A DNA stretch of 64,000 bases from Streptomyces candidus (GTDB lineage: Bacteria > Actinomycetota > Actinomycetes > Streptomycetales > Streptomycetaceae), in NCBI RefSeq assembly GCF_014207445.1, contig NZ_JACHEM010000004.1, positions 310,001-374,000 of the forward strand, in the 5' to 3' direction. The notes under the pieces were generated by a model. It saw only the letters and a list, made by a program, of their open reading frames with translations, ran no database searches and had not been told where the DNA came from. Shown one piece after another: positions 56,403 through 63,815 of this stretch (positions within the stretch are counted from its first letter, which is position 1; every line of letters begins with the position of its first letter). Both the position numbers and the translations under genes were made by a program.

Positions 56403-56452
56403 ACGCACGCAGGGCCCGCACCCCGGTGACGGGGTGCGGGCCCTGCGTGCGT
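56403..56452 (-). terminator. csp terminator
   Basis: A perfect 23-bp stem (56403-56425 and 56430-56452) with loop GTGA, 40 nt beyond the cold-shock gene stop. It isolates csp from groEL. Confidence 0.9.
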
Positions 56453-56491
56453 GAGTACTGGTGAGTGCGTCGGTGGCCGATCGCGCCGAGA

Positions 56492-56695
56492 TCAGACGGC
56501 GAGCTTGACCATGTCCGCCTGCGGACCCTTCTGGCCCTGCGAGATCTCGAACTCGACTCGCTGACCCTCTTCAAGGGTGCGGTAGCCGTCCATCTGGATC
56601 GCGCTGTAGTGGACGAAAACATCCGCACCACCGTCGACCGCGATGAAGCCGTACCCCTTCTCCGCGTTGAACCACTTGACGGTGCCCTGAGCCAT
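56492..56695 (-). CDS. CspA-type cold-shock protein
   Basis: 67 residues, the canonical single cold-shock domain: [15 protein letters not shown] (RNP1) and [10 protein letters not shown] (RNP2). It binds single-stranded RNA and DNA and melts RNA structure. GGGGAG precedes the ATG. It is transcribed with a leader of about 110 nt, typical of csp mRNAs, and closed by a very strong terminator. Confidence 0.96.
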   Translation of the reverse strand: MAQGTVKWFNAEKGYGFIAVDGGADVFVHYSAIQMDGYRTLEEGQRVEFEISQGQKGPQADMVKLAV

Positions 56696-57045
56696 GCCTA
56701 ACTCCCCTATTACTGGCCCTTGCGCGGGACCGCACTTCGCGGCCCCGGGTCAGACCCCACCTTCCGACAGGAGTGGAAGGTGTGCGCCGTAGCGCGTCGA
56801 CCGCGGCTGAATGTATCCGCCCAACTGCCCTCTGCAACAGGCCAATCGGACGGAAATTCTGGGCACGCCCGAACACTCGGATCGGTCAACTGCCCATATT
56901 CCAGGGCAAGTCGGGTCGGACATAATGTGCGCATCGGCAGCAAAAGGCTCGAACACGCGGGCCGCATCTTGTCGCGTTCTCATATGCGCGGGGCATGGGC
57001 GGCGACCGGGGCTTCCCCTACTCTACCCCTTTCAACCCTACGGAA
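56696..57045. promoter_or_regulatory. csp promoter and leader
   Basis: On the minus strand, -35 TTGCAG (56832-56837) and -10 TACATT (56810-56815) with a 16-bp spacer give a leader of about 105-110 nt. The part from 56840 to 57045 is less GC-rich than its surroundings and shows no convincing gene; a 77-residue minus frame (56750-56983) lacks homology and overlaps the promoter. Confidence 0.5.
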
Positions 57046-57077
57046 TTGCCCCCTCCGCTTGTGAGCGAAGGGGGCAA
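57046..57077 (-). terminator. thrC-cysO terminator
   Basis: 14-bp stem with one mismatch (57046-57059 and 57064-57077), TGTG loop, 30 nt beyond the cysO stop. Confidence 0.75.
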
Positions 57078-57107
57078 CCGGAAGTGATGCGGGGGCAGTT
57101 GTACGGC

Positions 57108-57383
57108 TCAGCCGCCGGCGACGGCGGGAATGATGGAGACGCCCGCACCGTCCGGCGTCGCCGTCCCAAGACCGCTCTCGAAGCGCACGTCGTCGTCGTT
57201 CACGTACACGTTCACGAAGCGGCGCAGCTTGCCCTGGTCGTCCAGGACGCGGGCGGCGATGCCCGCGTGGTTCTTCTCCAGGTCGGCGATGACCTCGGCG
57301 AGGGTGGCGCCCTCGGCGGCGACCTCGGCCTCGCCGCCGGTGTACGTGCGCAGGATGGTGGGGATGCGGACCTTGACGCTCAT
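57108..57383 (-). CDS. cysO: MoaD/ThiS-family sulfur carrier, CysO-like
   Basis: 91 residues, ubiquitin fold ending AVAGG; the terminal Gly-Gly becomes a thiocarboxylate. VNVYVNDDDVRFESGLGTAT and the exact GG end match mycobacterial CysO, which feeds sulfide to CysM for cysteine synthesis. It lies 29 nt after thrC on the same strand. No cysM or mec is in the window, so the CysO role is inferred from the sequence type. Confidence 0.85.
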   Translation of the reverse strand: MSVKVRIPTILRTYTGGEAEVAAEGATLAEVIADLEKNHAGIAARVLDDQGKLRRFVNVYVNDDDVRFESGLGTATPDGAGVSIIPAVAGG

Positions 57384-57412
57384 GGTGTTCAGCCTTCCGG
57401 TACGGGGGTGGT

Positions 57413-58696
57413 TCAGCGGGCCAGGCCGGCGTCGCGGAACGCCTCCAGGCTCGGGCGGATGGTCGCGGAGGGGCCGGTGGTCGGCGCCACCGCGTCCAGC
57501 GTCTTGAGGCCGTCGCCCGTGTTGAGCACGACGGTGGTGAGCGTCGGGTCCAGCAGCCCGGCCTCGATGAGCTTCTTCGTGACGCCGACGGTCACTCCGC
57601 CGGCGGTCTCCGCGAAGATCCCTTCCGTACGGGCCAGGAGCTTGATCGCGTCGACGACCTGCTCGTCGTTCACGTCCTCGACGGCGCCGCCGGTGCGGCG
57701 GGCGATGTCCAGGACGTACGGGCCGTCCGCCGGGTTGCCGATGGCGAGGGACTTGGCGATGGTGTTCGGCTTCTGCGGCTTCACGACGTCGTGCCCGGCC
57801 TTGTACGCGGTGGAGACCGGCGAGCAGCCCTCCGCCTGGGCGCCGAAGATCTTGTACGGCCTGTCCTCGACCAGACCCAGCTTGATCAGCTCCTGAAGAC
57901 CCTTGTCGATCTTCGTGAGCTGGGAGCCGGAGGCGATCGGGACGACGATCTGGTCGGGCAGCCGCCAGCCGAGCTGCTCGCAGATCTCGTACGCCAGGGT
58001 CTTGGACCCCTCGCCGTAGTACGGGCGCAGGTTGACGTTGACGAAGCCCCAGCCCTCGCCGAGCGGGTCGCCGATCAGCTCGGAGCAGAAGCGGTTCACG
58101 TCGTCGTAGTTGCCCTCGATGCCGACCAGCTCGCCCCCGTACACGGCGGCCATGACGACCTTGCCCTGCTCCAGGTCGTGCGGGATGAACACGCAGGAGC
58201 GGAAGCCGGCCCGCGCGGCGGCGGCGCCGACGGCACCGGCCAGGTTGCCGGTGGAGGAGCAGGAGAGGGTGGTGTAGCCGAAGGCGCGGGCCGCCTCGAC
58301 GGCGATGGCGACGACGCGGTCCTTGAAGGAGTGCGTCGGGTTGCCGGAGTCGTCCTTGACGTACAGGCCGCCGGTGACACCGAGTTCGCGGGCCAGGTTG
58401 TCGGCCTTGACCAGCTTGGTGAAGCCGGGGTTGAGGCTGGGCTTCTCGGCGACGTCGGCCGGCACGGGCAGCAGGGGGGCGTAGCGCCAGATGTTGTCCG
58501 GGCCGGCCTCGATGCGCTTGCGCAGCTCCTCGGGGTCCTCGGCGGGCAGGTCGTAGGCGACTTCCAGCGGGCCGAAACAGAGCTGACAGGCGAAGATCGG
58601 GCCGAGCTCGAAGCGCTCTCCGCACTCGCGGCAGGAGAGGGCCGCGGCGGGGCCGAGGTCGACGGTGGTGGTGGCTTCGGTGGCCTGCACAACCAT
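57413..58696 (-). CDS. thrC: threonine synthase
   Basis: 427 residues. A PLP enzyme converting O-phosphohomoserine to threonine. An N-terminal zinc ribbon (Cys22, Cys25, Cys37, Cys40), PLP Lys125 in HSFKDR, the phosphate-binding SCSSTGNLAGAV loop, and VPIASGSQLTKI. ATG 58696 lies 10 nt after AGGAAGGA. Translation is probably gated by the upstream SAM aptamer, tying threonine synthesis to methionine status, since both pathways draw on phosphohomoserine or homoserine. Confidence 0.94.
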   Translation of the reverse strand: MVVQATEATTTVDLGPAAALSCRECGERFELGPIFACQLCFGPLEVAYDLPAEDPEELRKRIEAGPDNIWRYAPLLPVPADVAEKPSLNPGFTKLVKADNLARELGVTGGLYVKDDSGNPTHSFKDRVVAIAVEAARAFGYTTLSCSSTGNLAGAVGAAAARAGFRSCVFIPHDLEQGKVVMAAVYGGELVGIEGNYDDVNRFCSELIGDPLGEGWGFVNVNLRPYYGEGSKTLAYEICEQLGWRLPDQIVVPIASGSQLTKIDKGLQELIKLGLVEDRPYKIFGAQAEGCSPVSTAYKAGHDVVKPQKPNTIAKSLAIGNPADGPYVLDIARRTGGAVEDVNDEQVVDAIKLLARTEGIFAETAGGVTVGVTKKLIEAGLLDPTLTTVVLNTGDGLKTLDAVAPTTGPSATIRPSLEAFRDAGLAR

Positions 58697-58712
58697 GATG
58701 GCGAGGTCCTTC

Positions 58713-58836
58713 CTCATCTTCCCCGCGACGGCTTTCGCCGCGAGACGGAATTGGCACCTTCCCGGCCTGACCTCGCGGTCGGCAGGGGGGTTGCCGGGAC
58801 TTCGACGGGCCGTTTCCCTCAGTCCCTCTGGATGAG
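58713..58836 (-). promoter_or_regulatory. SAM riboswitch (SAM-I/IV clan) upstream of thrC
   Basis: Minus-strand sequence in order: CTCATCCAGAGGGACTGAGG, GAAACGGCCC, GTCGAAGTCCCGGCAACC, a variable P3, GGTGCCAATTCC, a P4-like CGCGGC-GAAA-GCCGTCGCG stem and GATGAG. These are S-box landmarks (CAGAG, GGCCC, GGCAACC, GGTGCCAATTCC). The closing stem pairs CTCATC (58831-58836) with GATGAG (58713-58718), whose end overlaps the Shine-Dalgarno AGGAAGGA (58707-58714). Confidence 0.85.
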
Positions 58837-58927
58837 CGCTGTGACTCCGGATTGCCCCGCGTGAGCGGGCCGGGTGTTTGTGGGCGCCGACGACCCCGGC
58901 ATGCGCCGGTCGTCCGCGTTGTTCAAG

Positions 58928-58933
58928 ACTGTA
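58928..58933 (-). promoter_or_regulatory. probable thrC -10 box
   Basis: TACAGT on the minus strand would start a transcript near 58920 carrying the entire aptamer; the matching -35 is weak. Confidence 0.35.
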
Positions 58934-58994
58934 ACCGAACCCCCGGGGGCTTGAGACAGTCGTCCGGACCGCGAGATGGATCACAGAACCGGGA

Positions 58995-59951
58995 GTGGCA
59001 GAGGTGCTGGAAGAGGTGGAGCGCTGGCTGCGCACGCGGTCGTGGGCGGCTGCCGACCGCCCGCTGGAGCGGCTGCTCGCCGCGAAGGCGGCCCGCGGCA
59101 CCACCGTCAGCGTCGTCCTGCCCGCGCTCGACGAGGAGGCGACGGTCGGGGCGATCGTGGCCGCGATCCGCCGCGACCTGATGGGGCCGCGCACCCCTCT
59201 GGTGGACGAACTGGTCGTGATCGACTCCGGCTCCACGGACGGTACGGCGCGGGCGGCGGCCGACGCCGGGGCCCGGGTCGTCCACCGGGACGACGTCCTG
59301 CCACGCCTCCCGGCCGTGCCGGGCAAGGGCGAGGTGCTGTGGCGCTCCCTGCTGGTCACCGGCGGCGACGTCGTCTGTTTCGTGGACGCGGACCTGCGGG
59401 ACTTCGACGCGTCGTTCGTGTCGGGGATCGTCGGCCCGCTGCTCACCGAACCCGACGTGCAGTTCGTCAAGGCGACGTACGACCGCCCGCTGGACGGGGC
59501 GGCCGGCCAGGGCGGCCGGGTCACCGAGCTGATGGCCCGCCCGCTGCTCAACCTGCACTGGCCGCTGCTGGCCGGTTTCGTCCAGCCGCTGGGCGGCGAG
59601 TACGCGGTCCGCCGCTCTCTCCTGGAGCGCCTGCCCTTCCCCGTCGGGTACGGGGTCGAGATCGGACTCCTCATCGACTCGCTGCACACCGTCGGCCTCG
59701 ACGCTCTCGCCCAGGTCGACGTGGGCGTCCGCGTCCACCGCCACCAGGACGGCCAGGCACTGGGCCGGATGGCCGCCGCCATCTACCGCACCGCGCAGCT
59801 GCGTCTCTCGCGGGGCCACCTGATACGCCCGTCGCTGACCCAGTTCGAACGGGCGGACGGCGCCTTCGTCCCCCGCACCCATCCCGTGGACGCGGAGGAG
59901 CGGCCGCCGATGCGGGAGATCGCCGAGTACGAGGCGCGGCATGCGGCGTAA
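58995..59951 (+). CDS. gpgS: glucosyl-3-phosphoglycerate synthase
   Basis: 318 residues from GTG 58995. A GT-A, family GT81 retaining enzyme forming glucosyl-3-phosphoglycerate from UDP-glucose and 3-phosphoglycerate, the first step to glucosylglycerate and related solutes. N-terminal SVVLPALDEEATVGAIVAAI, ELVVIDSGSTDGTA, metal-binding DAD (131-133) and PLGGEYAVRR. The overlapping phosphatase gpgP is not adjacent. It is divergent from thrC. Confidence 0.9.
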   Translation: MAEVLEEVERWLRTRSWAAADRPLERLLAAKAARGTTVSVVLPALDEEATVGAIVAAIRRDLMGPRTPLVDELVVIDSGSTDGTARAAADAGARVVHRDDVLPRLPAVPGKGEVLWRSLLVTGGDVVCFVDADLRDFDASFVSGIVGPLLTEPDVQFVKATYDRPLDGAAGQGGRVTELMARPLLNLHWPLLAGFVQPLGGEYAVRRSLLERLPFPVGYGVEIGLLIDSLHTVGLDALAQVDVGVRVHRHQDGQALGRMAAAIYRTAQLRLSRGHLIRPSLTQFERADGAFVPRTHPVDAEERPPMREIAEYEARHAA

Positions 59952-60012
59952 TCGCGGCCTGGCTGGCGTGGCGCGACCGCACCCGTCACGCTCCGTGTCC
60001 GATGGTCGCCCC

Positions 60013-60270
60013 ATGCGACTCCTGCGCCCCCTCCGCACGTCCGGTGTCCTCCTCGCCGCCACCGCGCTGGTGGCCGCCGGGCCGAGCGCGTCCGCCCACG
60101 AGCCGGGGGCTCCCGGGCATCCGGCCCGCAGCGACTCCGACCGCCGGGAGCTGTGGCTGGCCACCGGGGGCACGGCGGCCCTCGCGGGCCTCGGCGTGCT
60201 GGGCGTGGCGTCCGTGCGGAGCCGGCGCAGGCAGTGCACACGGCGGGCGGAGTGCCGTACGCACGTTTGA
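60013..60270 (+). CDS. small exported protein with C-terminal membrane helix
   Basis: 85 residues. A signal peptide (MRLLRPLRTSGVLLAATALV, ASA cleavage), a short His/Pro/Ser-rich segment, and a C-terminal helix LWLATGGTAALAGLGVLGVA followed by RSRRRQ. The layout is like small sortase-independent surface peptides. Function unknown. Confidence 0.6.
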   Translation: MRLLRPLRTSGVLLAATALVAAGPSASAHEPGAPGHPARSDSDRRELWLATGGTAALAGLGVLGVASVRSRRRQCTRRAECRTHV

Positions 60271-60287
60271 GGGGAAGCTTTACCGGC

Positions 60288-60293
60288 TAGGTT
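60288..60293 (+). promoter_or_regulatory. otsA leaderless -10 box
   Basis: TAGGTT ends 7 nt before the otsA ATG; no Shine-Dalgarno is present. Confidence 0.5.
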
Positions 60294-60300
60294 TCGCCAC

Positions 60301-61716
60301 ATGACCTCCGCGCACGACCATGCCCAGACCCACAAGGCCCAGATCCTCGTCGCGTCCAACCGCGGCCCGGTGTCGTACACCCTCGGTGACGACGGCGAGC
60401 TGACCGCCAAGCGCGGCGGCGGCGGCCTGGTCTCCGGGCTCTCCGCCATCGGCCCGGACGCGGACGCGCTGTGGGTGTGCTCGGCGCTCGGGGAGGGCGA
60501 CCGGGAGGCGGTGCGGCGCGGTGTCGGCGAGCCGGGCGTACGGATGCTGGACATCGACGCGGACACCCACGCGGCCGCGTACAACGGCATCTCCAACTCG
60601 GTCCTGTGGTTCGTCCACCACATGCTGTACCAGACCCCGCTGGAGCCGGTCTTCGACGCCGCATTCCGGGAGCAGTGGGCGGCCTACGAGGCGTACAACC
60701 GGGCTTTCGCCGAGGCGCTCGCCGAGTCGGCGGCGGAGGGTGCGGCGGTCCTCATCCAGGACTACCACCTGTGCCTGGCCCCCGGCATGCTCCGCGCGCT
60801 CCGCCCCGACCTGCGCATCGGCCACTTCTCGCACACCCCGTGGGCCCCGGTCGACTACTTCCGCCTGCTCCCCGACGACATCGCCGAGCAGCTGCTGCGC
60901 GGCGTCCTGGGCGCGGACCGGGCCGCCTTCCTGACCCGGCGCTGGGCCGACGCGTTCACCGCGTGCGCGCTGGAGCACCTCGGCGAGGAGGCCCTCGACG
61001 GCAAGCGGATCGGCGTGCACGGGCTCGGCGCGGACGCCGACTTCCTGCGCGAGCGCGCGCACCGGGACGACGTGGAGGAGCGCCTGGTCTCGCTGCGCGA
61101 GCAGGTCGGCGGCGACGGCACCCGCAAGACGGTCGTACGCGTCGACCGCACCGAACTGTCGAAGAACATCGTCCGCGGCCTCCTCGCCTACGAGCACCTC
61201 CTGCACACCCGCCCCGAGTGGCGCGAGAACGTCGTACACATCGCCTTCGCTTACCCCTCCCGCCAGGACCTGGCCGTCTACCGTGAGTACACGGCGGAGG
61301 TCCAGCGCACCGCCGACCGCATCAACTCCGCGTACGGCACCCCCGCATGGACCCCGGTCGTGCTCCACGTCAAGGACGACTTCGCCCGCTCGCTGGCCGC
61401 GTACCGGCTCGCCGACGTGGCCCTGGTCAACCCGATCCGCGACGGCATGAACCTGGTCGCCAAGGAGATCCCGGTCGTCTCGGACGAGGGCTGCGCACTG
61501 GTCCTGTCCCGCGAGGCCGGCGCGTTCGAGGAACTCGGCGACGACGCGATCACCGTCAACCCGTACGACGTGACGGGCACGGCGGACGCCCTCCACGAGG
61601 CGCTCTCCATGGGCGCGGACGACCGCGACCACCGCACGAAGCGCCTCGCGGCGGCGGCGACGGCACTGCCCCCGCAGAAGTGGTTCCTGGAACAGCTGGA
61701 AGCCCTGCGCTCGTGA
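60301..61716 (+). CDS. otsA: trehalose-6-phosphate synthase
   Basis: 471 residues, GT20 family. It transfers glucose from UDP- or GDP-glucose to glucose-6-phosphate. Seen: SNRGPVSY, the GGGGLVSGL loop, LIQDYHLCLAPGML, the HFSHTPW region, RVDRTELSKNIVRGL, and the donor-site NPIRDGMNLVAKE. The product is dephosphorylated by OtsB, encoded by the convergent gene 0.7 kb away. It serves osmotic and desiccation stress and spore maturation. Confidence 0.94.
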   Translation: MTSAHDHAQTHKAQILVASNRGPVSYTLGDDGELTAKRGGGGLVSGLSAIGPDADALWVCSALGEGDREAVRRGVGEPGVRMLDIDADTHAAAYNGISNSVLWFVHHMLYQTPLEPVFDAAFREQWAAYEAYNRAFAEALAESAAEGAAVLIQDYHLCLAPGMLRALRPDLRIGHFSHTPWAPVDYFRLLPDDIAEQLLRGVLGADRAAFLTRRWADAFTACALEHLGEEALDGKRIGVHGLGADADFLRERAHRDDVEERLVSLREQVGGDGTRKTVVRVDRTELSKNIVRGLLAYEHLLHTRPEWRENVVHIAFAYPSRQDLAVYREYTAEVQRTADRINSAYGTPAWTPVVLHVKDDFARSLAAYRLADVALVNPIRDGMNLVAKEIPVVSDEGCALVLSREAGAFEELGDDAITVNPYDVTGTADALHEALSMGADDRDHRTKRLAAAATALPPQKWFLEQLEALRS

Positions 61717-61980
61717 ACTCCCGTGCTCCAGAAAGCTGTTGAGGCGCGTGTGACCGCGCGGCGAGGGAACCCGGCCCCCTGGGAGGGGAGTCACCGGCTT
61801 CCTCACGCGGAGCGCGCCGCAGGCGGTCCGCATCCCGGCGATGGTGGCGGTCGGGGCGCTCGGAATCTTCGCCTGGGCGTACTTCCACCACCGCACGGAG
61901 GCGCACAGCGACGGGTGACGGCGCCCGGCGGAACGGAGGGGCCGAGAGGGCCTGCCGGACAGGGTGTCACGGGTACAACG
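61717..61980. other. spacer after otsA with a possible very small protein
   Basis: Between otsA and the tRNA terminator. A plus frame ending TGA at 61918 encodes RIPAMVAVGALGIFAWAYFH and HRTEAHSDG, a membrane-helix-like peptide. It has GGAGGGGA just upstream but its only standard start is ATG 61841, so it is left uncalled. Confidence 0.35.
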
Positions 61981-62020
61981 CCGAAGGCCCCGGGACTCTG
62001 ACGAGTTCCGGGGCCTTCGG
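61981..62020 (-). terminator. tRNA terminator
   Basis: 18-bp stem with one mismatch (61981-61998 and 62003-62020) and loop TGAC, 9 nt beyond the tRNA 3' end. Confidence 0.85.
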
Positions 62021-62029
62021 TCCTGCGAG

Positions 62030-62103
62030 TAGCGGGGACAGGATTTGAACCTGCGACCTCTGGGTTATGAGCCCAGCGAGCTACCGAGCTGCTCCACCCC
62101 GCG
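62030..62103 (-). tRNA. initiator tRNA-fMet (CAT)
   Basis: 74 nt. Anticodon CAT in CTCATAA, and the three consecutive G-C pairs (GGG/CCC) in the anticodon stem that mark initiators. The acceptor CGCGGGG pairs with CCCCGCT, leaving an unpaired C1:U72 end (C1:A72 in E. coli), then discriminator A73. CCA is not encoded. T arm GCAGG-TTCAAAT-CCTGT. Confidence 0.93.
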
Positions 62104-62287
62104 TCGGTGAACACGACACTACGGGGTTTCGTCCGCGGTGGGAAATCGGTTCACGGCCGGCGCCCTCGCGCGGTCACCCGACAGCGCCGCGCAGCACCGG
62201 ACGGAGCCGGGTCCGGGCCTCCGCCGACGGTGCCGATACCCTCAGCCGGCACCTGCCCACTCCGCCCCGCACGGGAGACCACGCGTC

Positions 62288-62455
62288 ATGCTCAAGGGAT
62301 TCATCGCCGCCTTCACGACAAGCCACTTCTTCGGCCTCGGCGACCAGCCCTGGTGGGTACGCGTGCTCGTGACCGCCGCCACCCTCGCCGCACTGTGCCT
62401 GGCCGTCGAAGGTGTGCGCCGTCTGCTCAACCGCCGCAAGACCGCGCGGGCTTAG
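62288..62455 (+). CDS. small single-span membrane protein
   Basis: 55 residues. MLKGFIAAFTTSHFFGLGDQ, then a membrane helix VRVLVTAATLAALCLAVEGV and a basic tail RRLLNRRKTARA (positive-inside: C-terminus cytosolic). GGGAG precedes the ATG. Its TAG overlaps the otsB stop in the shared bases TTAG at 62452-62455. Unknown function. Confidence 0.65.
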   Translation: MLKGFIAAFTTSHFFGLGDQPWWVRVLVTAATLAALCLAVEGVRRLLNRRKTARA

Positions 62456-63309
62456 GCGCGGCCGTCCGGCGAGGCGCCCAACGCATCCGCCAACGCCCCC
62501 AGCAGGCCGGCGATTTCGGCCGGACCGTCCAGCAACAGGTCCGCCCTGCTTCCCAGTTCGGGTACGGCCGTACCGCTGCACACCAGCAGGCCGGGTACCC
62601 CCTCGGAGCGGAGCTTCTCCACGGCGCCGTACGCCGGGAGGTCTCCCAGGTCGTCGCCCGCGTACAGCACGGACGTCGCGCCGACCTCGTGCACGAGGTC
62701 GGTGAGAGCGACGCCCTTGTCGATGCCCGGGGGCCTGAGCTCCAGGACCATGCGTCCCGGTTCGACGATCAGGCCGTGGCGGACGGCCAGCTCGGTGAGG
62801 GGCCCGCGCAACGCGTCGAAGGCCGCCTGCGGATCGGAGGCGCGCCGGGTGTGGACGGCGACGGCCTGCCCCTTCTCCTCCACCCAGGTGCCGCGCCATG
62901 CGCCGTGCGTGTCGAGCACGCCGGGCAGCTCGGCGCGGACCGCGGCGATACCGGGGTGCGGGGCGGGAGCCCGGACGGTGCCGGTCGCGGCGTCCCAGCG
63001 TTCCGCTCCGTAGTGGCCGAGGACGGTGAGGTGGTCGAGGCCGGGAACCTGGGCGAAGCCGCCGTACCGTACGGCGACGGCTGCCGGGCGGCCGGTGACG
63101 ATGGCCACTGCCGCCACGCGCGGGGCGAGGGCGGCGAGCGCGGGCACGGCATCGGCGTGCGCGCGGGCCTGCTCGGGGTCCGCGACGATGTCGGCGAGCG
63201 TGCCGTCGAAGTCGAGGGCGACGAGGGAGCGGCGGGGCGCCGCCAGAATCGCGGCGAGGCCGTCGCGCCCGGCGGGCGTGGACGGTTCCGGTACGGCGAA
63301 AGTGTCCAT
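62452..63309 (-). CDS. otsB: trehalose-6-phosphate phosphatase
   Basis: 285 residues, HAD type IIB. Motif I DFDGTLAD (Asp33, Asp35), motif II AIVTGRPAA, cap region WVEEKGQAVAVHTRR, substrate segment RPPGIDKGVALTDLV, and motif IV YAGDDLGDLPAY. It releases trehalose from the OtsA product. It follows DUF3263 by 55 nt on the same strand. Confidence 0.93.
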   Translation of the reverse strand: MDTFAVPEPSTPAGRDGLAAILAAPRRSLVALDFDGTLADIVADPEQARAHADAVPALAALAPRVAAVAIVTGRPAAVAVRYGGFAQVPGLDHLTVLGHYGAERWDAATGTVRAPAPHPGIAAVRAELPGVLDTHGAWRGTWVEEKGQAVAVHTRRASDPQAAFDALRGPLTELAVRHGLIVEPGRMVLELRPPGIDKGVALTDLVHEVGATSVLYAGDDLGDLPAYGAVEKLRSEGVPGLLVCSGTAVPELGSRADLLLDGPAEIAGLLGALADALGASPDGRA

Positions 63310-63364
63310 GCGCCGACCCTACCGGGGCCCTCCCGAAAGGGGCCGCTAAGGGTCGGCGGAGGTC

Positions 63365-63805
63365 TCAGCGGCGCGCTCGCCTCTCATCGCGGATCCGCCG
63401 CAGGCGGTTGACCGTGACCGGGTCGTGCGCGACGGCCCGCGCATCGTCCAGCAACGCGTTCAGCAACTGGTAGTAGCGCGTGGGCGAGATGCCGAGCTGC
63501 TCGCGGACGGCCCGTTCCTTGGCCCCCGGCCCGGCCCAGCCCTGCCGCTCGACGCCCAGCACGGCCAGCTCCCGCGCCGAGAGGCCCGAGGGCTCCGGCC
63601 CCTCGGCGGCGCCGGGTCCTTCGTGCGGCTCGGGCGCCGCCGCTCCGTACGGCTCGGGCCCGTTGCCGAACGGCTCAGGCCCGGCGCCGGGCCGCTCGGC
63701 GCCGGGCCGCTCGGCGCCGGGCCGATGCTCGGGCTCGATGCCGCGCCGCCCGGGCTCGGCGCCGGGCCGCTCCGGCGCCTCTTCGTTCGGCTCAGGCACG
63801 TCCAT
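63365..63805 (-). CDS. DUF3263 protein
   Basis: 146 residues. The first 75 are low complexity, rich in Pro, Glu, Gly and Arg, with an ERPGA repeat encoded by a 15-bp tandem repeat. The C-terminal 70 residues, LSARELAVLGVERQGWAGPG, ISPTRYYQLLNALLDD and DPVTVNRLRRIRDERR, form the helical DUF3263 domain, a helix-turn-helix-like actinobacterial family. Probably DNA-binding; function unknown. GGGAGG precedes the ATG, 10 nt after the next gene's stop. Confidence 0.85.
   Translation of the reverse strand: MDVPEPNEEAPERPGAEPGRRGIEPEHRPGAERPGAERPGAGPEPFGNGPEPYGAAAPEPHEGPGAAEGPEPSGLSARELAVLGVERQGWAGPGAKERAVREQLGISPTRYYQLLNALLDDARAVAHDPVTVNRLRRIRDERRARR
63686..63730. repeat. 15-bp tandem repeat inside the DUF3263 gene
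   Basis: GCCGGGCCGCTCGGC at 63686-63700 and 63701-63715, with a degenerate third unit from 63716. It encodes the ERPGA pentapeptide repeat, so copy number changes would keep the frame. Confidence 0.75.
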
Positions 63806-63815
63806 GCCTCCCAGC

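Noticed and set aside
56750..56983. 77-codon minus-strand frame upstream of csp
   Set aside because: It overlaps the csp promoter and leader, shows no family resemblance and has weak codon bias; more likely regulatory sequence.
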